Source: Alphaproteobacteria bacterium (GTDB lineage Bacteria > Myxococcota_A > UBA796 > CAJQPC01). Taken from it: 64,000 bases of DNA. How positions within the stretch are numbered: the first letter of the stretch is position 1; every line of letters starts with the position of its first letter. Positions 44,897-51,898 of this stretch are shown here, in pieces. The stretch spans positions 1 through 64,000 of the forward strand of contig JACKEV010000026.1 in assembly GCA_020632795.1 (NCBI GenBank), read 5' to 3'. The translations under genes were made by a program, and so were the position numbers. The notes beneath the pieces were generated by a model that saw only the letters and a list, made by a program, of their open reading frames with translations, made no database searches and had not been told where the DNA came from.

Positions 44897-45640
44897 ATGG
44901 CCGACTTCCGCACGCACCTGATCGGCGGCGCCCTCCTGGGGGTCGCCGCCGCCGTGGTGGCCGGCGCCACCGGCACCGTGCCGCTCACCGCCATGCCCGC
45001 GCTCGTGGCCATCGGCGCGGCCGGCGGCCTGGCCCCCGACGTGGACAGCGACACCGGCCGCCCCCAGCGCATCCTCTTCAACACCGGCGCGGTGCTGCTG
45101 CCCAGCGCGCTGCTGTGGCGGGTGCCCTGGCTCAGCGAGACGCTGCCGCGCGCGCTGCTGGGCTGGGCGCTGGTGGCTTTTGTCGTCTGGGGCCCGCTGC
45201 GCTACGCCTTCCGCAAGCTCACCGTGCATCGAGGCGCCCTGCACAGCATCCCCGCCGCCCTCATCTGCGGAGGCAGCACCTTCCTGGTGGCCGGCCGCCG
45301 GGTGGACGACACCGACCTCCAGCTCGCCATCGGGCTCACCGCCGCCGCCGGCTTCGTCGTCCACCTCGTCCTGGACGAGCTGTGGGCCGTCGACTTCAAC
45401 GGGGTGCGCTTCAAACCCAAGGCCTCGCTGGGCAGCGCGCTGTCCCTGCGCGGGCCCACGGTCACCACCACGGTGCTGCTGTACCTGACCACCGGCTTCG
45501 TGGCCGGGCTCGTGTGGCAGAACCTCCACGGACGCCGGGTCGAGGAGCTGTGGGACCGCTACCACGACCACCCCGCCGTGGTGGACGTCACCGCCCCGCT
45601 GCGCCGGGCCTGGGCCGAGATCGAGCCGAAGATCCCCTGA
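44897..45640 (+). CDS. YdjM-family (LexA-binding, inner-membrane) protein
   Basis: A 247-residue membrane protein starting MADFRTHLIGGALLG. It carries the conserved motifs of the YdjM/DUF457 metal-dependent-hydrolase-like family: the N-terminal His, GGLAPDVDSDTGRP, TVHRGALHSIP and VVHLVLDELWAVDFNG, spread between about five hydrophobic segments. Family members are inner-membrane proteins, some of them under SOS control, with predicted but unproven hydrolase activity. The ATG was chosen because the family begins at this point and a -10-like box is 12 bases upstream. It ends three bases before the converging twin membrane genes. Confidence 0.83.
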   Translation: MADFRTHLIGGALLGVAAAVVAGATGTVPLTAMPALVAIGAAGGLAPDVDSDTGRPQRILFNTGAVLLPSALLWRVPWLSETLPRALLGWALVAFVVWGPLRYAFRKLTVHRGALHSIPAALICGGSTFLVAGRRVDDTDLQLAIGLTAAAGFVVHLVLDELWAVDFNGVRFKPKASLGSALSLRGPTVTTTVLLYLTTGFVAGLVWQNLHGRRVEELWDRYHDHPAVVDVTAPLRRAWAEIEPKIP

Positions 45641-45643
45641 CGA

Positions 45644-46150
45644 TCAGTAGAGCACGTAGATGTACGGGAGCACCGGGGCGCTCTCCGCGATGATCCAGAA
45701 CGCAGCCGCGAGCACGAACGGCAGCCCGAGCAGGAACCAGGCCTTCGACCGCCCGGTCATGGTGAGGAAGGTGTTGGGCAGCCAGGTCAGGCCGAAGGTG
45801 CACGCGCCGATGACGAAGGTCGCCTCCACCTGGTAGCTGTCTGCGAAGGGCGCGGCGAGGGCCGCCGAGGCGCCCACCATCCCTCCGAACACCGGCGCGG
45901 CGACCACCAGCCAGTGCAGGGGCACGCGACGCCGCAGCCCGTCCAGCAGCGCCGGCATGCAGAGCCCCACCAGCCCCCAGGCGATCATGTGGGTCCAGGC
46001 GAGCTGCGCCCAGACCGGCGCCATGTGCCACCACAAGGAATCGCTGATCGCCGCCAGCATCAGGTAGGGCCAGGCGCAGAGCAGCGGCAGCTCCAGCGCC
46101 CAGCGGACGGGGTGGCCGGTGAGGCGGCGGCGTCGGGCGATAGCGGTCAT
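45644..46150 (-). CDS. Small polytopic membrane protein, paralogue B
   Basis: A 168-residue protein with about five hydrophobic segments and a basic N-terminus (MTAIARRRRLTGHPVRWALE). It is clearly a duplicate of the gene just upstream: same length, same order of motifs (WGLVGLCMPALLDGLRRR, FGGMVGAS, LTMTGRSKAWFLL, ESAPVLP). No known family. Its ATG shares one base with the stop of its twin (TGATG), so the pair is translated in tandem. Confidence 0.72.
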   Translation of the reverse strand: MTAIARRRRLTGHPVRWALELPLLCAWPYLMLAAISDSLWWHMAPVWAQLAWTHMIAWGLVGLCMPALLDGLRRRVPLHWLVVAAPVFGGMVGASAALAAPFADSYQVEATFVIGACTFGLTWLPNTFLTMTGRSKAWFLLGLPFVLAAAFWIIAESAPVLPYIYVLY

Positions 46151-46656
46151 CAGATGATACAGATGATGGAGGGCAGGACCGGCGCGCTCTCGGCCCAGAA
46201 GAAGAAGGCCGCGATCGCGCCGAAGGGCGTGCTCAGCAGCAGCCAGGCCTTGGAGTGTCCCGTCATCGTCAGCACGGTGTAGGGGAGCCACAGCAGCCCG
46301 AAGCTCATCGCCCCCAGCAGGAAGCCCGGCGCGGTGTAGAGGGGGTGGGCGCCCGCCGCCGCGACCGTCGCGGTGGTGCCGACCAGCCCCCCGAAGGCCG
46401 GCGCCCCGGCGATCAACCACCTCAAGGAGAACCGCCCCCGCAGCCCGTCGAGCATCGCCGGCATGCACAGGCCCACCAGCGCCCACACCACCCCGTGGGT
46501 CAAGGCCAGCTCGCCCCACGGAGGCGTCCACGGCCAGGGGCCGTTCAGGGACGCCCACACCGCCATCGCGAAGACCGGCCAGGCGCAGAGCACGGGCAGC
46601 TCCACGGCCCAGCGCAGCGGGTGGCCGGTCACCCGGCGTCGCACGAGCGCAGTCAT
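46150..46656 (-). CDS. Small polytopic membrane protein, paralogue A
   Basis: A 168-residue membrane protein; the ATG is preferred over a GTG three codons earlier because GGAGG sits eight bases before the ATG. It shares ALVGLCMPAMLDGLRGR, FGGLVGTT, LTMTGHSKAWLLL and ESAPVLPS with the downstream twin. The conserved (H/R)SKAW between hydrophobic segments is the most distinctive motif. No function recognised. Divergent from the peptidase gene at 46773. Confidence 0.72.
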   Translation of the reverse strand: MTALVRRRVTGHPLRWAVELPVLCAWPVFAMAVWASLNGPWPWTPPWGELALTHGVVWALVGLCMPAMLDGLRGRFSLRWLIAGAPAFGGLVGTTATVAAAGAHPLYTAPGFLLGAMSFGLLWLPYTVLTMTGHSKAWLLLSTPFGAIAAFFFWAESAPVLPSIICII

Positions 46657-46772
46657 CGCGGGCACCTCCGACCAGATGGGAACCCCAGCGTCGCACGACG
46701 CCGTGCAGATTCCGTGCAGACCTCCCGCCTTTCCCGTGCCGGGGTATGGAGGGGTATTCCTTGGAGCCCCCG

Positions 46773-48224
46773 ATGAAGAAGCTGCTCGCCGCCGTGGTCG
46801 CCGCCGTCGTCCTCCTGCTGGCCGTGGTCCTGGGCCGCACCGTGGCCTCGACCAGCCTCCAGCCCCAGGTCGAGCCCGTCGCCGTCGAGGTGGACGTGGA
46901 CGCCGCCGCCGCCCACCTGGCCGAGGCCATCCGCATCCCCACCGTCTCCAACCCCGAGCAGCACGATCCCGAGCGCTTCAAGGCCTTCAACGCCTGGCTC
47001 ACCCTCGCCTACCCCCAGGTCCACGCCTCCCTCCAGCGCGAGGTCATCAACGACCTCAGCCTCCTGTACACCTGGACCGGCGCCGACCCGAGCCTGCCCC
47101 CGGTGCTGCTGGTGGCCCACTCCGACGTGGTGCCCGTCGAGCCGGGCACCGAGGCCGGCTGGACCCACCCCCCCTACGCCGGCGTGGTCGCCGACGGCGC
47201 GGTGTGGGGCCGCGGCTCCGTCGACGACAAGGCCGCCGTCATCGCCATCATGGAGGCCGTCGACGCGCTGATCGCCCAGGGCTTCGCCCCCCGGCGCACG
47301 GTCCTGATCGCCGTCGGCCACGACGAGGAGATCGGCGGCACCCAGGGCGCCGCCCGGGTCGCCGAGCACCTCGCCGCCCAGGGCGTGCACGCCGCCTGGG
47401 CCCTCGACGAGGGCATGGTCATCACGATGGGCATCATCCCCGGCCTGGCCGGCCCCGGCGCGCTCATCGGCATCTCCGAGCGCGGCTCCATCACCGTGGA
47501 GATCTCCGCCGAGGACGAGGGCGGGCACTCCTCCATGCCCCCCGAGCACACCGCCGTGGGTCGGGTTGCCCGCGCCATCGCCCGGATGGAGGCTGACCCC
47601 TTCCCCGCCGCCCTCGACGGCCCCGCCGCGCAGACCTTCGACTGGCTGGGCCCGGAGATGCCCTTCGGCAACAAGCTGGCCTTCGCCAACCGCTGGCTGC
47701 TGGGCGGCGTCATCACCGGCCAGCTCACGAAGAAGACCACGACCAACGCCACGGTCCGCACCACCCAGGCCGCGACGATGTTCGCGGGTGGCCCCAAGGA
47801 GAACGTCCTGCCCCAGCGCGCCTGGGCCCGGGTCAACCTGCGCCTGCACCCCCGCGACTCCTCGGCCAGCGCCATCGAGCGCGTGCGAACGGTCATCGAC
47901 GACCCCGAGGTGACGGTCGCGCTCTACACCGGCACCATCAACAGCGAGCCCTCCCCGGTGTCCAGCACCGACGGCCCCGGATTCCTCACCCTCACCCGCA
48001 CCATCCGCGAGGTCGTGCCCGAGGCGGTCGTCGCCCCCGGCCTTGTGGTCGGCGCGACCGACGCCCGCCACTACACCGCCGTCGCCGACGACGTCTACCG
48101 CTTCAACCCGCTGCGCTTCACCGCCGAGACGCGGGAGCAGCTCCACGGCACGGACGAGCACATGCCGCTGGAGAACCTGGAGGAGTACGTGGCGTTCTTC
48201 ATGCAGTTGATGCGGAACGCCTGA
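46773..48224 (+). CDS. M20-family peptidase, PM20D1/CPS1-like
   Basis: A 483-residue M20 metallopeptidase with an uncleaved or cleaved N-terminal hydrophobic segment (MKKLLAAVVAAVVLLLAVVL). Metal-site motifs: LLVAHSDVVPV, the bridging Asp in GSVDDKAAV, the catalytic Glu-Glu in GHDEEIGG, Asp in ALDEGM and a late His in GATDARHY. The long inserted dimerisation domain with EDEGGHSSMPP and the closing VYRFNPLRF resemble mammalian PM20D1 and yeast CPS1, so the substrate may be an N-acyl amino acid or dipeptide. A CTTGGAG Shine-Dalgarno precedes the ATG. Probably periplasmic or membrane-tethered. Confidence 0.88.
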   Translation: MKKLLAAVVAAVVLLLAVVLGRTVASTSLQPQVEPVAVEVDVDAAAAHLAEAIRIPTVSNPEQHDPERFKAFNAWLTLAYPQVHASLQREVINDLSLLYTWTGADPSLPPVLLVAHSDVVPVEPGTEAGWTHPPYAGVVADGAVWGRGSVDDKAAVIAIMEAVDALIAQGFAPRRTVLIAVGHDEEIGGTQGAARVAEHLAAQGVHAAWALDEGMVITMGIIPGLAGPGALIGISERGSITVEISAEDEGGHSSMPPEHTAVGRVARAIARMEADPFPAALDGPAAQTFDWLGPEMPFGNKLAFANRWLLGGVITGQLTKKTTTNATVRTTQAATMFAGGPKENVLPQRAWARVNLRLHPRDSSASAIERVRTVIDDPEVTVALYTGTINSEPSPVSSTDGPGFLTLTRTIREVVPEAVVAPGLVVGATDARHYTAVADDVYRFNPLRFTAETREQLHGTDEHMPLENLEEYVAFFMQLMRNA

Positions 48225-48248
48225 GCAACCGCCACCCCCAAAGCCTCT

Positions 48249-49385
48249 TCAGTACAGCGTATTCCGCCCCTGCAGCCGGCGCGGCGTCTCGTCCTCGACG
48301 ACCTTGATCTCCTCCAGGTCCGCCTCCTCCACCGAGGGCAGCGCCTCCAGCAGGCCGCTGGCGGCCATGAGCTGCTGGAAGCTGGACTCGTCGTCGGCGG
48401 CGATGGCCTCGTCCAGGGGGTCGGCGACCCGGTTGAGCACGGCGTTCGCGGAGCGGAGCTGGGTGGCCAGGGTGGCGACGACGCTCTCCCGCCACAGCCG
48501 CCCGGCCTCGCCCTTGGGGGCGTGGAAGCCCTCCGCGTCGACCCGGTAGAGCCAGGTGGGCTCGGCGGCCACGCAGGAGGCCGTGCGGGCCCCCTTCTCG
48601 ACCAGGGTGTTGGCCCCGAACAGGTCGCCCGGGCGCAGGGTGGCCAGGCGCTCGGCGCGCTCGCCCCGGACATGGCGCAGCACGTCGACGTGGCCCTCGG
48701 CGATGAGGTAGGCCGCCGCGCCCGTCTCGCCCTCCAGGAAGATGACCTCGCCCTCTTCGATGGCCTGGGGCTGGAAGTGCGGCTCCAGGGTGCTGAGCAT
48801 CTCGTCGGGCACGGCGTGGAGGACCGGCAGCGCGCGCAGCAGCGGCCGCAGCGGGGGGCACACCGTGGTGGGCACACCCGGGCGCAGCGCCCGCCACATC
48901 CGCGCCAGCACGCCGGGCTCCTTGCGGGCAGGGGCGGCGCGCTCGCCGAGGGCGATGCGGGCGATGCGCAGGTCGGTGGCCCGCACCCGGCGCACCAGGG
49001 TGACCAGGGCCTGGGCCAGCAGCGCGTCGTACAGAGGGCTGGACGCCTGACGCAGCCGCCGCAGGCCCCGCAGCGAGAGCACCAGCACGTGGCTGGGCTC
49101 CAGCGCCGTCAGCGTCGCCGAGCGGGTGTCGCTGCCCAGGAAGATGGACGCCTCGCCCACCAGCTCGCCCGCGCTGATCCGCCCCACCTCAACGTTGCGG
49201 TTGGTGGCGATCAGCTCGCCGGAGGACAGGATCGCCAGCTCGTCGGCCTCGTCGCCCTCGCGCCAGAGGGCCTCACCCGGTTCGAGATCGCTGCGGTTCC
49301 AGAAGACGGCCCCGCGCCGGATGTCCGGCGCGGACACATGGCTCAGGAAGCGGACTTTCATCAATGCGTCGGCAACGGTCGTCAA
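48249..49385 (-). CDS. Dual cyclic-nucleotide-binding-domain protein, paralogue 2
   Basis: A 378-residue protein beginning with TTG and a GGGAG Shine-Dalgarno six bases upstream. It has two cNMP-binding-like domains (about 10-130 and 185-300) without a DNA-binding domain or membrane segment. The first has a good phosphate-binding cassette (GELVGEASIFLGSDTRSAT, with Glu and Arg); the second replaces the Glu by Ala (GDLFGANTLVEKGARTASC) and may be a structural or altered ligand site. It ends in an acidic tail. It is the third gene of the probable selenoprotein operon and a duplicate of the next gene upstream. Confidence 0.82.
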   Translation of the reverse strand: MTTVADALMKVRFLSHVSAPDIRRGAVFWNRSDLEPGEALWREGDEADELAILSSGELIATNRNVEVGRISAGELVGEASIFLGSDTRSATLTALEPSHVLVLSLRGLRRLRQASSPLYDALLAQALVTLVRRVRATDLRIARIALGERAAPARKEPGVLARMWRALRPGVPTTVCPPLRPLLRALPVLHAVPDEMLSTLEPHFQPQAIEEGEVIFLEGETGAAAYLIAEGHVDVLRHVRGERAERLATLRPGDLFGANTLVEKGARTASCVAAEPTWLYRVDAEGFHAPKGEAGRLWRESVVATLATQLRSANAVLNRVADPLDEAIAADDESSFQQLMAASGLLEALPSVEEADLEEIKVVEDETPRRLQGRNTLY

Positions 49386-49431
49386 TGGGGTCTCCCTGAG
49401 GCGCAGCAGGCACGTTCGGTAGGAGGGGAAT

Positions 49432-50550
49432 TCAGTCGTCGTCCCCGGACGCGTCGATGCCGGCGAGGTGACCCTCTCCCAGGGAGAGGCCCTCCAGGAA
49501 GCCGCTGGCGCGCAGCAGCTCGCGGAGGTTGCCCTCGGCGGACGGGCGCCGGGTCGGGGCGTGGCGCACCTGCGGCGGCCCGCCCGAGGCGATGCGGTTG
49601 AGCACGGCGTTCGCGGAGCGGATCTGCGCGGCCAGGGTGGCGAGCACGGACTCCCGCCAGAGCTGCCCGACCCGCCCCGTGGGGCTCAGGAAGTCCGCCG
49701 CCGACACCCGATAGAGCCACCCCGGGGAGGCCGCGAGGCAGGACGCGGTGCGCTCGCCGCTCTCCACCAGAGTGTTGGCGCCGAACAGGTCCCCCACCCC
49801 CAGCGTGGCGAGGTGCTCGGCGCGGTCGCCGTGGACGTGGCGCAGCACGTCCACGCTGCCCTCGGCCACGACGTAGGCGGTGTCCCCCGAGTCGCCCTCC
49901 AGGAACAGGATCTCGCCCTCCTCGACGGCCTGGGGCCGGAAGTAGTCGGCCAGGGCGCTGAACACCTCGGGCTCGGCGCTGCGGAGGATGGGGCTGCGGC
50001 GCAGCAGCGGCTCCAGCGGCGGGCAGGGCAGCGCCGGCCCCCCCGGACGCAGCCGCCGCCACATGCGCACCAGCACCGAGGGCTCGCGCCGGGTGGGGGC
50101 GTCGCGTCCGCCCTGGGCGAGCTGGGCGATGCGCTGGTCGGTGGCCCGGATCCGCCGCACCAGGCTGACGAGGGCCTGCTGCAGCAGCGCGTCGTAGATG
50201 GGGCTGCCCTCGCGGCGCAGGCGGGTGAGGCCCTTGACCGGCAGGGTGAGCACCTCGGCCGGCCCGCGGGCGACCACGGTGGCCGAGCGGGTCTCGCCCC
50301 GGAAGAAGGCCGACGCCTCGCCGGTCAGCTCGCCCTTGCGGACCTCGCCGACCTCGACCCCTTCGGCCATCGCGACCAGATCGCCCAGCAGCACCACCCC
50401 CAGCTCCATCGCCAGGCCGCCCTGCGTCCACAGGGACTGGCCGTCCCGCAGCTCCACCCGTGACCACAGGCGAGCGGAACGCTGGAGCTCCTGGGCGGGC
50501 ACCCCACGGAAGAAGGGAACCCGCAGCAGATCATCAGCGACTTGAGACAT
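49432..50550 (-). CDS. Dual cyclic-nucleotide-binding-domain protein, paralogue 1
   Basis: A 372-residue protein with the same architecture as its downstream twin: an N-terminal cNMP-binding domain with cassette GELTGEASAFFRGETRSATV, a helical linker (SLVRRIRATDQRIAQLA), a second domain with the degenerate GDLFGANTLVESGERTASC, and a helical tail (LWRESVLATLAAQIRSANAV). No effector domain is seen, so it could act as a regulatory subunit that binds a partner. It starts nine bases after the stop of the selenoprotein gene, strongly suggesting co-transcription. Confidence 0.82.
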   Translation of the reverse strand: MSQVADDLLRVPFFRGVPAQELQRSARLWSRVELRDGQSLWTQGGLAMELGVVLLGDLVAMAEGVEVGEVRKGELTGEASAFFRGETRSATVVARGPAEVLTLPVKGLTRLRREGSPIYDALLQQALVSLVRRIRATDQRIAQLAQGGRDAPTRREPSVLVRMWRRLRPGGPALPCPPLEPLLRRSPILRSAEPEVFSALADYFRPQAVEEGEILFLEGDSGDTAYVVAEGSVDVLRHVHGDRAEHLATLGVGDLFGANTLVESGERTASCLAASPGWLYRVSAADFLSPTGRVGQLWRESVLATLAAQIRSANAVLNRIASGGPPQVRHAPTRRPSAEGNLRELLRASGFLEGLSLGEGHLAGIDASGDDD

Positions 50551-50559
50551 ATGGAAGTC

Positions 50560-51390
50560 CTATCCCGCCGGGGGGGCTTCGCCGAACACCTCGGCCAGGG
50601 CCTGCTCGATGCGCGCGGTGTCCCCCCGGATGCGGTAGTCCTCGGCCTGATCGATCCATCGCACCACGCCGCCCTCGTCGACGAGGAGGGTGGTGGGGAT
50701 GGCCATGCCCTGCTTGCCGGTGGGGAAGCCCAGCGGCACCCCCAGCACCTCGAAGGTGCTGAACCGCCCGGCCTTCTCGTGAAGCAGCCCGAAGGCGCGG
50801 ATCACCCGCAGGTCGGGGTCGGAGAGCAGCAGGAGGTCCAGGTCGTCGCGCGCCGCGTGCCGGGCCACCTCGGCCGCCGTGTCCCGGCTCAGGGCGATGA
50901 CCCGCACGCCCCGCGCCTCGAACAGAGGCCGCAGCTCGTGGTTGAACCGCCGCAACTCGGCGGAGCAGTACGGTCACCAGTGGCCCCGGAAGAACTTGAG
51001 CAGCACCCGGCTCCCCCGCCAGTCCGCGCTGCGGTGTACCGCGCCGGTGGCGTCGGGGGCTTCGAAGTCGGGCAGGGGGTCGCCCACCGAGACCACCAGC
51101 GCGCCGTCGGGCAGCGGCGCCTGGCTGAGCAGGATCGGGAAGTACAGCGCGCCGCCCACCGCGATCGCGCCGAGGACCAGCGCGGCGAGGCCCACGGCCA
51201 GCGAGCCCGTGGTCACGCCGGGGATGGTGCTCATGACCGCCAGCAGCGCCCCCACCCCGAGCACCCCCATGTGGGCGACCGGGCGCTCGGGCACCCGCTC
51301 CTGGGGGATGAGCCGGAGGTAGTGCAGCCAGCCGCCCAGCACGATCAGCAGGCTCAAGGCGGGCCCCAGGACCAGCAGCGACGGTGACAT
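50560..51390 (-). CDS. Predicted UxxC selenoprotein: membrane-anchored redoxin
   Basis: Read through one in-frame TGA (50974-50976), this gene encodes 276 residues with selenocysteine at position 139. The reading frame is identical on both sides of the TGA and continues without other stops. Three membrane helices (about 3-24, 39-58, 61-84) precede an AhpC/TSA-type thioredoxin fold: VGDPLPDFEAPDATG, LLKFFRGHW, then TGA, PYC and SAELRRFNHEL. Homologues have Cys where the TGA sits (RGxWCPYC), so the active site becomes U-P-Y-C. Later fold motifs are intact (RVIALSRD, LLSDPDLRVIRAFGL, PTTLLVDEGG). A bacterial-SECIS-like hairpin follows the TGA. The ATG has AAGGA six bases upstream. Likely a peroxidase or thiol oxidoreductase facing one side of the inner membrane. 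The downstream cNMP genes are probably co-transcribed. Confidence 0.85.
50947..50963 (-). promoter_or_regulatory. Candidate bacterial SECIS element
   Basis: On the coding strand, CCGCCG, loop AGTTG and CGGCGG form a perfect six-pair stem beginning 11 bases after the TGA. The loop's second base is G, 18 bases after the TGA. Known bacterial SECIS elements have a short stem with a G in the first two loop bases about 16-37 bases downstream of UGA, which this satisfies. Confidence 0.7.
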
Positions 51391-51502
51391 CAGGTTCCTT
51401 GGACGGACGGGGTGGTCGCGCGGCGCGCGGTGTGAAGCTTTTCAGGGCCTCGCGCCGGGCCGCCCGGGTGAGGAGGATACCGTCATTCTCTCGGGAGCCC
51501 AG

Positions 51503-51898
51503 ATGTACGACAGGCCGATGCACAACCCCGCCGACCGCACCCCGGAGGCCGCCCGCGCCGCCGCCGAGTTCTACAGCGACACGGTCGCCGAGGTCGCCAA
51601 CGCCGTGAAGAACGACCCCGTGGTGGTCGTCGGCATGGCCCAGAACCCCGTCGTCAAGAAGGCGCGCGCCAACCTGGACAAGGCCGGGGTGGGCTTCACC
51701 TTCATCTCCCACGGCAGCTACCTCTCCGAGTGGCGCCGCCGCCTGTCCATCAAGATGTGGGCCGGCTGGCCCACCTTCCCGATGGTCTTCGTGCGCGGCG
51801 TGCTCATCGGCGGCAACCAGGAGCTGGAGGCCGCCATCGCCGAGGGCCACCTCAAGGAGTGGCTGGAGGGCGAAGAAGGCCCCACCCGGGACGCCTAA
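51503..51898 (+). CDS. Glutaredoxin-like protein without the catalytic cysteine
   Basis: A 131-residue protein with a TCGGGAG Shine-Dalgarno. It aligns by eye with monothiol glutaredoxins: VVVVGMAQNP (strand 1 and active-site loop), KARANLDKAGVGFTFISHGS, WAGWPTFPMVFVRGVLIGGN (the WPTxP cis-Pro motif and the GG glutathione-binding loop). The CGFS active site is replaced by NPVV, and the protein contains no cysteine at all, so it cannot do thiol exchange; an iron-sulfur or glutathione-binding role is also doubtful. It is divergent from the selenoprotein gene across 112 bases. Its last four bases overlap the converging MopE-type gene. Confidence 0.78.
   Translation: MYDRPMHNPADRTPEAARAAAEFYSDTVAEVANAVKNDPVVVVGMAQNPVVKKARANLDKAGVGFTFISHGSYLSEWRRRLSIKMWAGWPTFPMVFVRGVLIGGNQELEAAIAEGHLKEWLEGEEGPTRDA

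Noticed and set aside
50974..50976. Stop codon splitting the redoxin gene into two genes or a pseudogene
   Set aside because: The frame is the same on both sides, the downstream half lacks its own start in a sensible place, and the TGA lies exactly at the active-site Cys with a SECIS-like hairpin after it. Selenocysteine explains it better, though a sequencing error cannot be excluded.
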